Assembly: GCA_024195265.1 (NCBI GenBank) | Contig: JAJLRJ010000004.1 | Span: 31,423,785 to 31,487,784 of the forward strand | Reading direction: 5' to 3' | Origin: Dendrophyllia cribrosa | Taxonomy: Eukaryota; Cnidaria; Anthozoa; Scleractinia; Dendrophylliidae | DNA length: 64,000 bases | Made by a program: the position numbers and the translations under genes | In this document: one piece after another, positions 22,721 through 34,339 of the stretch | Position numbering within the stretch: the first letter of the stretch is position 1 | How the letters are laid out: every line of letters begins with the position of its first letter | Notes under the pieces: model-generated | Seen by the model: the letters and a program-made list of their open reading frames with translations, nothing else | Databases searched by the model: none | What the model was told of the DNA's origin: nothing

Positions 22721-25700
22721 TTGACATTAGTGATGACGAAAAAAACGCAACTCCACGCTATCAATCATCACCGATTCCGAGGCCACATTTATCAGGTACA
22801 AAAGGTGTTTCATTATGTTTTCTTAGAAAGAATCATTGCACAGAGAAAACATACAACGATGTATGCCAGTTTCTCGTGCAGAACTATAAATTTACATGAC
22901 TTAAATAATTATGAACAGTTATGTCTGGAAAGTTCTACAAATTTTCCAAGCCTTCTAAGGCTGGTTTTCAGTATTGATACAGTGGAGTTCCGGTTGTTTT
23001 AATACGATTTCGCCTGACCAACAAATCTGCAGAACTACTAAGGTCAGTACATACTGTAGTATGTCAAGGGTTAGTAGCTAGTAATTAATACATTTTGTCC
23101 ATGAATAAAAATTCATTGTCATCCTTGTAGAAGGGGACAAAATGAAATAACTGGGCATTTTTAGTGAATCTGTAATTCTCCACAAGGTTATCTTAATCTT
23201 GAGGGGTATGAAAAATGACAGGCATGTTTAACCATTGGATGATAAAAAAAATACAACTGTTTTCCATCAACAATTCTTAAAGCAGTTGCTATAAATAGCA
23301 CCATCATGAAATATGTATCTACCGATAAATATATAACCATTGCATCATTTGCAATCCACCTGCAGAACCTTGATGATGTCCAAAGACATCAATAGCCTAA
23401 CAAGTTGCCAAGTACTTGTAGCATTAATGGGGTCAGAGTTTGACCAGCAAGGTAAAAAGTATACATTATGTTACAATAAAATTATTGAATAAGAGAAGGT
23501 GTGTTGTAATTTATTAATTTATTGATTATTGTGATTTCAAATAAAAATTTATTTAAGTGAAAGTGAACTCAATTGTGAAGTTGAGTATTTTTTTACTCTT
23601 AACAGCTTGTGGAAACCAAGGACTACTTTCAACAATGCCTCATCTGGAAGTGAGAGTGTTGAAGCCAAGTCCTCCTCAATGTTTATTGTTGGCAGTGCAA
23701 TGGAAGGTGGGTACAATTTTTTAATTAATACAATTGAGTGGTAACAATGTCATTGCAGTGTACTTGAAGGGGCATTGTCCCACAGATTTTGCAGTTTTTC
23801 TTTGATTTTTCCAGGATACTTGGGAGGAACTTGAAAAAATTTGCCAATTCTTTCAAGTTGCAATCAACAACAACAAGTTTTATTTCAAATTGAATTATAT
23901 CCACTTCCTCTTGGCCATCCGCAATCAAAGATAACAAATCCTAGCTTTTGTGTACTGGTAGAGTATTTGTTAACAAAATCAGGGGCATAGCTACCTGTAT
24001 GCACATATAGGCACGTGCGTACTTGAAAAAGCCGGGACTCGAGCGTGGGGCGAGTGGGTAGGGGGGGGGGTGTTTGAAAATTGATTGTGCATACCTCTGA
24101 AAAAGTCCTGGCTATGCTCCTGAAAATTGGACCATTATTTGTAGATTTCCATTGAATCAAATATGTTTATTGGCTTTTCAAAGTGATACTAAAAATAGGT
24201 GACATAACCCCTTAAACATCAATTTATTGCTTACTTGTGTTTTCCAGAACAAGAAACTTCACACAATCTTGGGCGGGCAATTGAAGAAGCACGTCAGGCT
24301 GCACAGGCTGTGCAGGCACAAAAGTTAACACCTGAAACTACATTGTCACCCTGTACATGTTTCTTAATATTTTTGTACAGGTATGTCTTAACAGCTGGTG
24401 CAGTTATTTTAACCAATAATTTGGAATTAATTTTTACTTTTAAAAAACCATGTTACATGCATGGGTAGAATCCTAGTGCAGTAGAGCTGCAAATGTTGCC
24501 ACTTAATCCACTGTATTCCCCTGTACTTTCTCAGTCACCTCTGATATTTTGCAAAACATGTTCATTTGTATTGTTCCATACATGTCATCAGTGCATAATG
24601 TTAAGCAAGTCAGAGGTACTTGTAGCGAATATATATGTTGTGGTTCAATTTTACCCTTGATTCAAATTTTTTTTTCTTTGTTTTGGGCTATGGTAATGTA
24701 TGTTAATGAGTTTGAAACAAAGGAAAAAATTTGAACCAAGGATAAAATTGAACCACAACAAACATTGAACCACAACCACAACATACAATATACAAACTGC
24801 AGGTACATGGAAACTCATTTCTTTGTCATGACAGGGAGCTTCTCCAGTGTGATCGGGATATCAGACAAGAGCAAGACCGCCAGTTTAAAGAATCGGTGAG
24901 CACAGTTAATCAAAAATTGTCTCCGGCACTTTTGCAGAAGTTATCTTCCTTTTATGTAACTTAACTCTTTGCTGACAGTGGACACCTTTAAAGCAAAATA
25001 ACTAGTTCACGTGCCTGATTAAGAAAGACATACATGTAAATTTGAAAATTAACATAGAGTCAGTTTTTTCCACGTAGGCCTGGTTACATTATCGCTTGGA
25101 GAATGGCTCTCATTTTTCATTTACTTTGCTTGGCACTTTTCGACCACATGTAAGCCGTTTCAGCCTCTCAGTTACAACTGTAATAAGAACCATCTTGCCC
25201 GAGTTTTGATGGCTCAAACTTCACGAGTCAGGCGGACACCCCTCTTAATAAATTGGAAGAGAAACTAAGCATACATGACTGTTTTCATCTTAGGAATGCG
25301 AAGACAGAAGGAAGGAAAAAACGACTGGAAATGAAATGGTAAGTAGTGTGTTATGTGTCAGTTAACCTTTCCAACCACACACCAAAATTGAAAATTCGTT
25401 AACTACATGTAGGATGAGGTTTTTCTTGGATACGTCAGAATTAATAGTACAGTATTTCTTTTTAGGCCAATAATTATGAAAGAAACTTTGAGTTATTTGG
25501 TTGCAGACTTCTGCAATAAATAACTCTCCCTGAATATTTAAGATACTGTACCAGCTTGTCAAAAGTCCACTGTAAATTAAAGCTGATTTTTTTTTTCATC
25601 TAATCTTGGAAGTCTGCCTGTCCCGCTCGTACAAATCACACGGCAGCCTTAACCTACTACTAGATTAGGGTATCATTTTAAAAATCGCCATTTTGGGAAA

Positions 25701-28700
25701 CATGATCGCCCGATTGGCGTCTCAAAACAAGGCATTTTTATACAATACCCTGGGAACCCAAAGCTTTTCTCGCGTGACTCTTAATACACGCATCTCATAC
25801 CTCGTTTCACTGGCCTTCGTCTGGCCATGAGAGAGCTTCTGGTACCGTCGAATTTAGGCAACTCAGATTCGAATGTCGTTTTTAATAACCCTGAACCGAA
25901 GAAAGAAACTTTATCTGAATGGCGTTTTTAAGAAACCTTAGCCGAATGACGTTTTAAGAAATTTGATCCGAATGGCGTTTTTAAGAAACCTTTATAGCCG
26001 AATGACGTTTTTATGAAACTTGATCCGAATGGCGTTTTTAAGAAACCTTAGCTGAATGGCGTTTTTAAGAAACCTTAGCCGAATGGCGTTAATGGTGTTT
26101 TAAGAAACTTTATCCGAATAACGTTTTAAGAAACTTGATCCGAATGGCGTTTTTAAGAAACTTGATCCGAATGGCGTTTTTAAGAAACCTTATCCGAATG
26201 GCGTTTTTAAGAAACTTGATCCGAATGGCGTTTTTAAGAAACCTTAGCCGAATGGCGTTTTTAAGAAACCTTAGCCGAATGCCGTTTTAAGAAACTTGAA
26301 CCGAATGGCGTTTTTAAGAAACCTTAGCCGAATGGCGTTTCAATGAAACCTTAGCTGAATGGCGGTTTAAGAAACCTTATCCGAATGGCGTTTTAAAGGA
26401 ACCTTAAGGCCGCCGCACACTAGCCGATTTTTTGTCTTTGGAACGCCGATTTTTTGATCGGGGTCAAATCTGATTAAAATTTGTCGGGCCATCAGCTTGC
26501 CGCACACTAGCCGATTTTTTGTCACGAATAGCCGCGTCGAGGCTTAGGCCCGACTCATCCAAAGTCAAGATGGCGCCTCTTTTGCGGCGAAAATTGAAAC
26601 TTGTTTCATTCATATTAATTATGCTACGGAGGATAAGGAGGCGTCGGAAGAGTAACAGAAGAACAACGTGGGTTAAGAGTTGGATAGCCAGACGAGATGA
26701 ACAGGGTGCATATAAAAACCTCATTCAAGAACTCAGAGACGAAGATCCCACTGGGTTCCGACGGTACTTTAGATTATCTAAAGAAAATTTTCAAGAAATA
26801 CTCGCGCTTGTTTCGCATAACATAACTAAGAAAAACACAAAAATGAGGCCCAGTATTTCTGCTGGCGAAAGGTTGTCCATCACTCTGCGTTTCCTTGCAA
26901 CTGGTGAGTAGAATTTTGTGTAAACTGGCACTATTTTAGTCGATCGATCTTTCCATGTTTTGGTCAGAATTGTAGAGGGGTTAAATTTCCAGTTGACAGG
27001 GAATAATTTTTCCTCAGGTGAAAGTTTTAGAAGTCTTCACTTCGCCTACAGAGTTGGTGAAAGAACAATCTCTGAAATAGTCTCAGAGACTTGTGAAGCC
27101 ATTTATTGCAACATGAGGGATGTGTACTTACAGGTAAAACAGTGAAAACAAAAGCAAACAGATACAACTCGTGCTCTTAACTTTTTAATCTATCATAAGG
27201 TGAATACATGACTTCAAGTTAGGACTTAGTTAAGTTACAGTATGAATAAGCAGTGCCTCTAACACTGTTTGTTAAAACTACATTTGCCTGATCCTAAAAC
27301 TGCTAAAATGACTGCTTCTTCAATATTGTAATCATGCGATCAGCGCTAAAGATAAAATACTAATCTCTGCATGACCCTAATTTTCGAATTGAATTCAAAC
27401 TCAGCTGAAGCAATAACTTCCCTGATCCCTTAAATTCTTTGATACACAAGAGGTCAACTCAGAATCATGGATGGGATGGGATATTCCTATAAAATATTTG
27501 GCTCAATTTGTAATTTTTATAACACGAACATTTAAAATTGTGTAGAATGCTAAGTTGCACTGCAATAGGTTATCAGAACAACAGGTAAACTAAAATCGTA
27601 AAAGTCCTGTGTATGAACCAGCTTCTTGATAGAGATTTTCCATGTTCGACTGGCAATGTGCAGTAGAAAAGGCCCCCATCTGGGCCTGGAAAATAATATT
27701 CTCTATTTGATGTCGAGCCATTACTCGTTCTCTTTCACCCATCCTTTTGAGACATTTACTGACATATATACTAAATGCATCACACTGATCACCAGCCTCA
27801 TCTGTTTTCTCACTTTCCAATGACTGTGCAAGCACCTTTAAAATGGATAGCTCTTCTTCTTCTTTTATTTTCTTCAACTCCTTTTCTTTGCCCTTTTTAG
27901 CAAAGGGAGGAGCTCTTTTGGTGGAGGGCAAGTCCTCGCTGTCCTTTTCGGTTATGTTACTGTCACCTTCAAATTCTGATCCATCATCAACCCTGGGGGA
28001 TAGTGGTCTCTAAACATAAAGTAATTTAAAAATGTCATTTAAACTTTCAGACACCAAGTTCAGAAGATGAATGGAAAGAAGTAGCAAGAAATTTTGAAGA
28101 AAAGTGGAACTATCCTTGCTGTGTGGGTTCCATTGATGGAAAACACATTGCCATTAAACCACCTCCCAGTAGCGGATCATTGTATTTTAATTACAAGCAC
28201 TTTTTTAGTATTGTACTCCTGGCATTAGTATATGCAAACTACAAATTTATTTATGTTGATGTGGGTGCTGTCGGGTGAAGTGGCGATGCTGGCGTTTATG
28301 GGAACTCGACCCTAAAGCACTTTCTTGATACTAACAGATTAAACTTGCCAGACAGTGGAATTCCTAAGGGGACTAACACCTCATGCAAATTTCATTTAAT
28401 TGGCGACGATGCTTTTGGACTGTCAGAACAAATGATGAAACCTTATTCACATTGACAGTTAGAGAAGGAGAAGCAAATATTCAACTATCGTCTGTCAAGA
28501 GCCCAGAGAGTGGTTGAAAATGCTTTCAGCATTTTAGCAAATAGGTTTAGAGTTTTCCAAAGCACAATTAATCAGTTTCCTGAGAAAGTGGAAATGATTG
28601 TTCTGGCAGCATGCTGCCTGCACAATTATCTTGTAGATAATTCAATAAGATCATATGCCCCTCAAGCTCTACTTGATAGCGAAGATAATAACCACAATTT

Positions 28701-31700
28701 TCGTCCTGGAGAATGGAGGACCGACCCAGAATTGACGACATTGCAGGCCAGTTACCAACGAAATGCATCTCAGAAAGCAAAGGAACGGGATAGTTTAAAA
28801 TCCTTTTTTTCTACTTATGGTGCTGTCCCATGGCAAGAAAATATGATAGTGTAAATAAAAAGAAGAATAACAGAAGCTGATTATAGCCCATAAAGTCATG
28901 TCGGGTGAAGGTTCGATTTTCTTTTTAACAGTAATTAAACTTTTCTAAGCACGTCTCAGAAATAGGTTTTACTCACTGCAGTTCACTCAACTAAGTAAAT
29001 GAAGCTTACATCACGATTGGATGTTGATTTTCTCTCAGCAATAAAAGGATCCAAAAACTGCAACTTGTCAAGCATCCATTGCATCTTTCTGGACGGTGAT
29101 TTTCGAGCACTTCCACTCGGCTGCGGCTTGCGAGCTTTTAAATATTGCGTTCGTAAAGAAGATGTTCTTTTCTCTACTTGAGCCTCTGTAAATTGAAAAA
29201 ATTACGAACGTCTGTCACTAGATCTTTAAAAAATAAAAATGGAGAGTGGTGAATTTGCCCGCTGATATCAGCTTGTTTATACCTTGTGTAAACCGTTTCA
29301 TGTGAATATGATAAAAACACACAAGACACAACGAATAATAAATTTAGCCGAATACCAATTTTTTGCTTTAATTTTGTAGTTTATCAGTTTCAATAAAATC
29401 ACAGTTCGGTTCTTAAGCACACCTAAAATCCCAGTCACTGATTTTTCTTAAGTTTGAAAGCGTTTGACGGCAAAATTTTTGCGAGAGTGCGCATCGAAGT
29501 CTCACTGACAAACAATAAACTATTTCGTCGCGACAAACTGCAAAAATCCAGTATTCTGAAACAAAGTTAAACTAAATTCTGAATGAATACAACGTTTTTT
29601 TTTGGTCACATTTTAGTCGATTTTGTCGGTTAATAATAAGCTTAATAATCTTTATTGAGATAACTTTTTTTGATAATATTTTGCTTCTTGTAGGGCCTTT
29701 AGATTTTAGAATGCAGAATGCACAGAAATCCACCGAAATGGAATTCATTATGGGCGCAAAGCCGCACATAAATCCAACAAGATCGAGGATTTGAATCAAA
29801 CCCCATTTAGAATTTTACACCTTTCAAATTGACGAACAGATTTTTAAAACGAGAGCCGAAATTAAGCTCTCATTTCGAGTACTTCATTAGTTGGACTGTA
29901 AATGAAACACTTGAGCTTCAGCTTACCTGTCATGTCGACTTCGGTGGCAATTTCCTGCCACGCTTTCTCTTTTATCACCCGGTTGCTGTATTCAGGAGAC
30001 GAAACCTGATACAAACACCCATGTGACTGCCATGAGGCAACCAACAAATCTTCTTTTTCTGGAGTCCATTGCTCCTCATGTTCGGCTTTGTTGTTCGCCA
30101 CCATGTTGGAATAATGCTTGGTCATGTGCAGCAATGATATTTCCTAATTGGTTGCTTTGCGAGCGCACCCTGACAAATTGTCTCGGTTCACCGCAAACTA
30201 GCCGACAATGCCCGACAAGACGTTTTAAGATCTAGCACTGCCAGATATCGCCCAACAAGCTGCGATCTTCTCGTAAGCTTGTCTGAATTCGCCGCACACT
30301 AGCCGACAGATTAAGATTTTTTTGTCGGCCGACAAAAAATCTTAACTTGTCGGCTAGTGTGCGGCGGCCATTAGCGGAATGGCGTTTTAAGAACATTATC
30401 CGAATGGTGTTTTAAGAACATTAGCCGAATGGCGTTTTAAGAACATTAGCCGAATGGCGTTTTAAGAAACCTTAGTCGAATGGCGTTTTTAAGAAATCTT
30501 AGCCGAATGGCATTTTAAAGAAACTTTAGACCGGTGAATGGCGTTTTAAGGGCCTATTTACACGGTACAACTTTGTCACATGCGACACGCTTAAAACATG
30601 CTTACGACATGCTTACAACATGAATTACTCCGTGTAAATCAGCTCAAGTCATGTCGTAAGCATGTCGCATACAACAACGCTGTACCGTGTAAATCGGCCC
30701 TAAGAAACCTTAGCCGAATGGCGTTTTTAAGAAACCTTAGCCAAATGGCGTTTTAAGAATGCTTAGCCGAATGGCGTTTTTAAGAAACCTTAGCCAAATG
30801 GCGTTTTAAGATACTTGATTTAAATGCCGTATTTAAAGAAACGTGAGCTGAATTTATACTGGGCGTTTTTAAACTTTGATTGGACTGCTGCATTTTTAAA
30901 AATGTCTTGAGCAGAAAAAACAAGATTTTGCAAATTAGGAAAAACCATTTTTAAGGTTACTGTAAACCTTCGAGGGTGCCTTCCCGAAAATCTTTTGTAC
31001 GCGCGCTATTTTTAATGAAACCCCAGAAAACTATTTATCACTGTAAAGCTAATAAATTGTAGATTTCGAAAATAGCAATTATTTTTCCTGTTTTTCCTTT
31101 AGTTAAGAGCACGCGAGCCTTAAACGCAAATCCGACAGTGTTTGCTTCACTGAATTACCAGCCTCCGTGTTAGCACGAAAATCAAAACAAGCTGGTCCGT
31201 GTCACTCAAGAGTTAATGGCCTAACAAAGTGTGTGAGGCTTTTTCGATATTTTCATTGGTTCCCGAGTAAATCCACTTTGAAGTTGGACAATAGAAAATT
31301 GTTCTATGCGCGTCACACTTTGGGGCGCCACGAGAAAAGTTTTTGGAATTTCTTAAAACCCCCACACACTTTGGTGCATGAATATACTAGTTTTCAAAGA
31401 AATGAAAACACAACAGACTTGGTCGCGAAAATTGACCGAGAACACACGCTGGTATCAGTAGTAAATGCAAGCGAGTAAGCTATTCATTCATTTATTATTC
31501 TTTTACTCTTTGCCGCGGTTCTTTTCACTCGTAATCTCTACAATTCTGCTAACCAAAAATTTCCACTTTGGCCTTAATGGTCAAATTGTAAATCTTCAGG
31601 AATTGGAACAAGCGTAGATGACCATGAAACATGGAAAATGGCCGGGGAGAATATGCTATGACGCTACAATAGAATACGCTATGACGATGCGAAATGCGCT

Positions 31701-33203
31701 CCGCATTGCGATGTAAACAAAATGTGCATATAACATGTAATGCAAGATCCGGCAGATAAAGTTAAGCGGGAAAAGTACAAGAAGACGCTGCACTCCGGAA
31801 AGAGATAATCGGATTATCACATCCATAGCTACTTATCAACTATTCTCTTGAAACTCTTTTTTAAGAATATCTCGAGTTCTTTTAATGATTTTGCAAAACT
31901 TCTTTCAATATTTTCTAGATTAATGTTATATCTTTAGAGAAATTCAAAAAAAATAAAATTATGCAAAATGGGACCAAAAAAGGTTTACAGTAACCTTAAG
32001 CACGAGACATCCGTCCATGTTAAGTGGTTGTCGCAGGTTTGACTTTACTTAATCAGACTGGCTTTGAAAGATATGCGATCTCCCTGTCATATCTTTGACT
32101 GAACTGACGTTCTAAACGTCCAGGTTTGATCCCTGACATGCACCTTATTCCTGTAACGGAACAATTGACATTGCATATGGAGATAAGTTGTTGTTTTGTT
32201 TTGTAGGACGATGCTGATGGTGAAAAACTTAACGAGACTGAGGTAGACAGTGAAGAGATAATGCTTTTGCAGGCAGCTAAAACGCAGATTTCAACAAACT
32301 GACTGCATTGAATTTTTTTTTTCAATCAGAAAATGTGATTTCGGGCATAGACAACATGGTCTAGTTGTCTTTTCATATGTATGAAGAAAATCCTTTGAAA
32401 ATAAAATAATGCAAATTGATGAAAAGAAAAATCTTTCCAACACCATTGTAATGTACAGTGTGTATCTCACCAGGGCCGCTGAATTATCAAGGCCTGAACA
32501 GTTTTAAATTTATTACATTCGCTTTGGGAGACAATATTCGTATTTATGGTATTGAACTGGAAGTAGCGTGCAGTTGAGGCTCATGCGGGGGAATCTTTTC
32601 ACATGTAAATATTTTTAATGATATTCCCCCCCATTAGCCTCGACTGTAAGCTGAAGAAATGTCTTTGTGATGTTTTAAGCTGTTAGTTATGACTGCAGTT
32701 TGATTGAGCAATTATACAATATATCACTAAATGTTTTGCATGTGCATGTCAGAAGTGAGTGTGATATGGACTAAATTCCTGACTTTGTTATTGTTTCTGT
32801 TAGGTGCGAAAAAGACGACTTGAGAGGCTAGAAAAGGAGGTAAGAAATGAAACCCAGTCTCATGAATAAACGTGCACAAATAAGACTAAAAAGTAATGCA
32901 TTTGATGTTAGCCTTAACATTATACAATATCAAAGGCAATAGTTGATACATTGTGCTTCGTTTTACTTTTCAGGGGGACCCAGAGGCTTCTAAACGTCAT
33001 CGTCATAATGACGATGACGGTAAAAATGACGACAGTGGAACAATAAGAATTTTATTTAGCATCGAATGAGCTTTCCGCTTTTTTTAATAAAATGACTTCA
33101 TCTGCCAATAAAAAGGTGTGAAAAAGATGAATTACTGCTTTGAAATCTCTGTTTTTTTAATATCTTTGCAGGTGACTTTGAGGACGCCTTAATGGTGTCG
33201 TAA
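22721..33203 (+). CDS. 3' exons of a multi-exon host-type gene, unknown function
   Basis: Candidate exons with matching phases: 22721-22795 (DISDDEKNATPRYQSSP), a possible 10-bp microexon near 23032, about 23366-23457 (LMMSKDINSLTSCQVLVALM), 23606-23706 (LWKPRTTFNNASSGSE), 24248-24380 (GRAIEEARQAAQAVQAQ), 24835-24894 (ELLQCDRDIRQEQDRQFKES), 25294-25338 (ECEDRRKEKT), 32804-32839 (VRKRRLERLEKE), 32974 to about 33019 (DPEASKRHRHNDDD) and 33172-33203 ending GDFEDALMVS. The run of Asp/Arg/Lys/Glu-rich helix, especially the DRDIR-EQDR-F-ES-DRRKE spacing, resembles the coiled segment before the UBX domain in FAF1/UBXD8-like proteins and similar HECT-type relatives, but no UBX or HECT domain follows. 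The intron at 25339-32803 holds a satellite, a Harbinger element and two MITEs. The order is convincing; function is unknown. Confidence 0.55.
23980..24122. mobile_element. 143-bp MITE with hAT-like ends
   Basis: Starts CAGGGGCATAGCTA and ends with the inverted TGGCTATGCTCCTG. Within the right half lies a G run. CAGGGGC(A/G)TAGC termini are typical of short hAT-derived repeats in animals. The flanks do not show a clean 8-bp duplication, so the superfamily is inference. Confidence 0.65.
24636..24760. mobile_element. 125-bp foldback element
   Basis: Nearly perfect inverted arms: TGTTGTGGTTCAATTTTA at the left end matches the reverse complement of TAAAATTGAACCACAACA at the right end, and pairing continues inwards for about 35 bp. 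A short piece of the same end (TTGAACCACAACC) follows immediately. Confidence 0.85.
25870..26403. repeat. 27-bp satellite, left block
   Basis: About 19 tandem copies of a unit close to CCGAATGGCGTTTTTAAGAAA plus CCTTAG or CTTGAT, usually 27 bp. Copies differ at the CCTTAG/CTTGAT position and by loss of a T. The array stops at the Harbinger element at 26407 and resumes at 30374 in the same orientation, so the two blocks were once continuous. Confidence 0.95.
26519..28854 (+). pseudogene. Harbinger DDE transposase, three exons, two CGA-to-TGA stops
   Basis: Exons 26519-26903, 27018-27133 and 28051-28854 join in frame. Exon 1 has TTWVKSWIARRDEQGAYKNL and ends SITLRFLATG; exon 2 has FAYRVGERTISEIVSETC. 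Exon 3 has the catalytic residues: D in SIDGKHIAIKPP, D in the block after VDVGAVG, D in HLIGDDAFGL and E in RVVENAFSILANRFRVF. Two TGA codons interrupt exon 3, at about 28276-28278 and 28453-28455. Each falls where this family normally has Arg (VGAxGR and the Arg before the QLEKEKQIFNYRLSRA block), consistent with CGA to TGA mutation. There are no frameshifts. The enzyme is inactive as read, though recently so. Confidence 0.92.
27590..30134 (-). CDS. Harbinger MADF/Myb-like accessory protein, three open exons
   Basis: Minus-strand exons 30134-29927, 29185-29010 and 28009-27590 join in frame with consensus splice sites (GTAAGC donors). Exon 1 starts MLHMTKHYSNMV or the nearby MVANNKAEHEEQWTPEKED and carries the MADF/SANT pattern W...LL...W......LY.V.SPEYSNR....AW..IA. 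Exon 2 continues the domain with SSLRTQYLKARK and SRKMQWMLDKLQFLDPFI. Exon 3 has a basic stretch and a C-terminal helix, DAFSIYVSKCLKRMGERER, of BESS-like character. In Harbinger elements this protein binds the ends and carries the transposase to them. No stop or frameshift is present, in contrast to the transposase. It overlaps the intron and exon 3 region of the plus-strand gene. Confidence 0.85.
30374..30850. repeat. 27-bp satellite, right block
   Basis: Continuation of the CCGAATGGCGTTTTTAAGAAACCTTAG array after the Harbinger element. It is interrupted at 30550-30700 by a small MITE and becomes degenerate toward 30850. Confidence 0.93.
30550..30700. mobile_element. 151-bp Harbinger-type MITE
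   Basis: Ends GGGCCTATTTACACGGTACA and its inverted GGGCCGATTTACACGGTACA, 19 of 20 matching, with TAA at 30547-30549 and 30701-30703. It is inserted in a satellite unit. Inside are short repeats of CATGCTTACGACATG. The terminus resembles that of the truncated Harbinger at 926. Confidence 0.92.
30955..31995. mobile_element. 1,041-bp TTAA-flanked MITE
   Basis: Perfect 16-bp terminal inverted repeats GGTTACTGTAAACCTT with TTAA at 30951-30954 and 31996-31999. A 103-codon open frame at 31167-31478 has no recognised motif and is probably chance. It is probably a non-autonomous piggyBac-type element; that assignment rests only on the TTAA target and termini. Confidence 0.9.
32208..32301 (+). CDS. 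weak candidate exon (acidic), possible alternative 3' end
   Basis: Open stretch DADGEKLNETEVDSEEIML after an acceptor-like TTTTGTAG, ending in a stop with no donor. It could be an alternative last exon of the surrounding plus-strand gene, since the other exons splice from 25338 to 32804 without it. Weak. Confidence 0.25.
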
Positions 33204-33204
33204 A

Positions 33205-33598
33205 GATGATCAAGACGATTACATGTTTAGATTAAAATAATAAAAGAAATAAAAAGGAATGTTCATAAATTGGCGCTGTAAGAAAAAAAATTAGGGACAG
33301 CCGGTATGTTATTTACAAGCTCGGTGCTAAACTTCAACCCCCCTCCCCCTGCCCCTCCCCCTCCCCTGTCCCTCCATTTTATTCACTTTCCGCTACACCT
33401 TCTCTTTTTACATTCTTAAGAAAATTGCAGTCACATATTTCAAGAGACAATAAGTACAGTGGCTATAGTTTGCGTGACTACTGGTATGTGAGGCCAATGA
33501 TGTATTTGCAATTCAAAACGTTAAAAGCATTAGACGGATGCTTCATAGCATATTAATTGATTTTCATCAATTCAACGATGATCAGGCACGTCAAACAT
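33205..33598. other. 3' flank of the host-type gene
   Basis: Contains AATAAAAG-type polyadenylation signals at about 33236-33260 shortly after the stop codon, and a C-rich stretch at 33338-33376. No gene. Confidence 0.5.
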
Positions 33599-33689
33599 TT
33601 AAGAACGCCAGTGTACCTTTAAAAAGGCTGGTTTTAATACTAATTGCATTAAAACCAGCCTTTTTAAAGGTACACTCTGGCGTTCTTAA
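33599..33689. repeat. 91-bp near-perfect palindrome with TTAA ends
   Basis: Arms of about 42 bp: TTAAGAACGCCAG...TTTTAAT and the inverted ATTAAAA...CTGGCGTTCTTAA, with a loop of a few bases. The only arm mismatches are about one base in the GTGTACC/GGTACACT part. The arm end GGCGTTCTTAAG matches the core GGCGTTTTTAAG of the satellite that starts just downstream. Confidence 0.92.
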
Positions 33690-33739
33690 GAAGTCTTGTA
33701 AGCGGCATTTTTTAGCAGTACTGTCATAAAGCTGGAATT

Positions 33740-34339
33740 AATAAGGGCTCTTACAACCGGTATTTTATACAGACTTAAGAACGGTCGTTTTTAAGGACTC
33801 TTACAATCGGCGTTTTTAAGCGGTCTTACGAATGGCGTTTTTAAAGACTCTTACAACCAGACTTTTAAGCAGTCTTATGAGTGGTGTTTTACAGGACTGT
33901 TACAACCGGCGTTTTAAGCAGTCTTACGAACGGTCGTTTTCAAGGACTCTTATAATCGGCGTTTTTAAGGGCTCTTACAATCGGCGTTTTAAGGGCTCTT
34001 ACAATCGGCGTTTTAAGGAATTCTTATGAACGGTGTTTTAAGGGCTCTTACAATCGGCGTTTTTTAGCAGTCTTACAAACGGCGTTTTAAGGACTCTTAC
34101 AATCGGCGTTTTTAAGGACTCTTACAATCGGCGTTTTTAAGAACTCTTACAATCGGCGTTTTTAAGCGGACTTACGAACGGCGTTTTTAAAGACTCTTAC
34201 GAACGGTGTTTTAAGGGCTCTTACAATCGGCGTTTTTAAGCAGTCTTACAAACGGCGTTTTAAGGACTCTTACGAATGGTGTTTTTAAGGGCTCTTACAA
34301 TCGGCGTTTTTAAGCGGTCTTACGAACGGCGTTTTCAAA
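33740..34339. repeat. 25-bp satellite, left block
   Basis: Tandem 25-bp units alternating between CTCTTACAATCGGCGTTTTT+AAGGA and GTCTTACGAACGGCGTTTTT+AAGCA types. They share the GGCGTTTTTAAG core with the 27-bp satellite 8 kb upstream. The block ends at the TIR element (34348) and resumes at 40314. Confidence 0.95.

Larger units (their letters stand above)
26407..30370. mobile_element. complete Harbinger element, 3,964 bp
   Basis: Terminal inverted repeats GGCCGCCGCACACTAGCCGA at both ends (differing only in the outermost base before them), flanked by TTA at 26404-26406 and 30371-30373. Removing the element and one TTA rebuilds a normal satellite unit. Extra copies of the terminal word lie just inside: GCCGCACACTAGCCGATTTT at 26498 and CGCCGCACACTAGCCGACAG near 30291 - likely protein-binding sites. 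Two genes lie tail to tail: transposase on plus (26519-28854) and a MADF/Myb-like protein on minus (27590-30134). Confidence 0.95.

Noticed and set aside
31167..31478. 103-codon frame inside the 1,041-bp TTAA MITE as a transposase remnant
   Set aside because: No DDD or zinc-ring motif of piggyBac transposases is visible.
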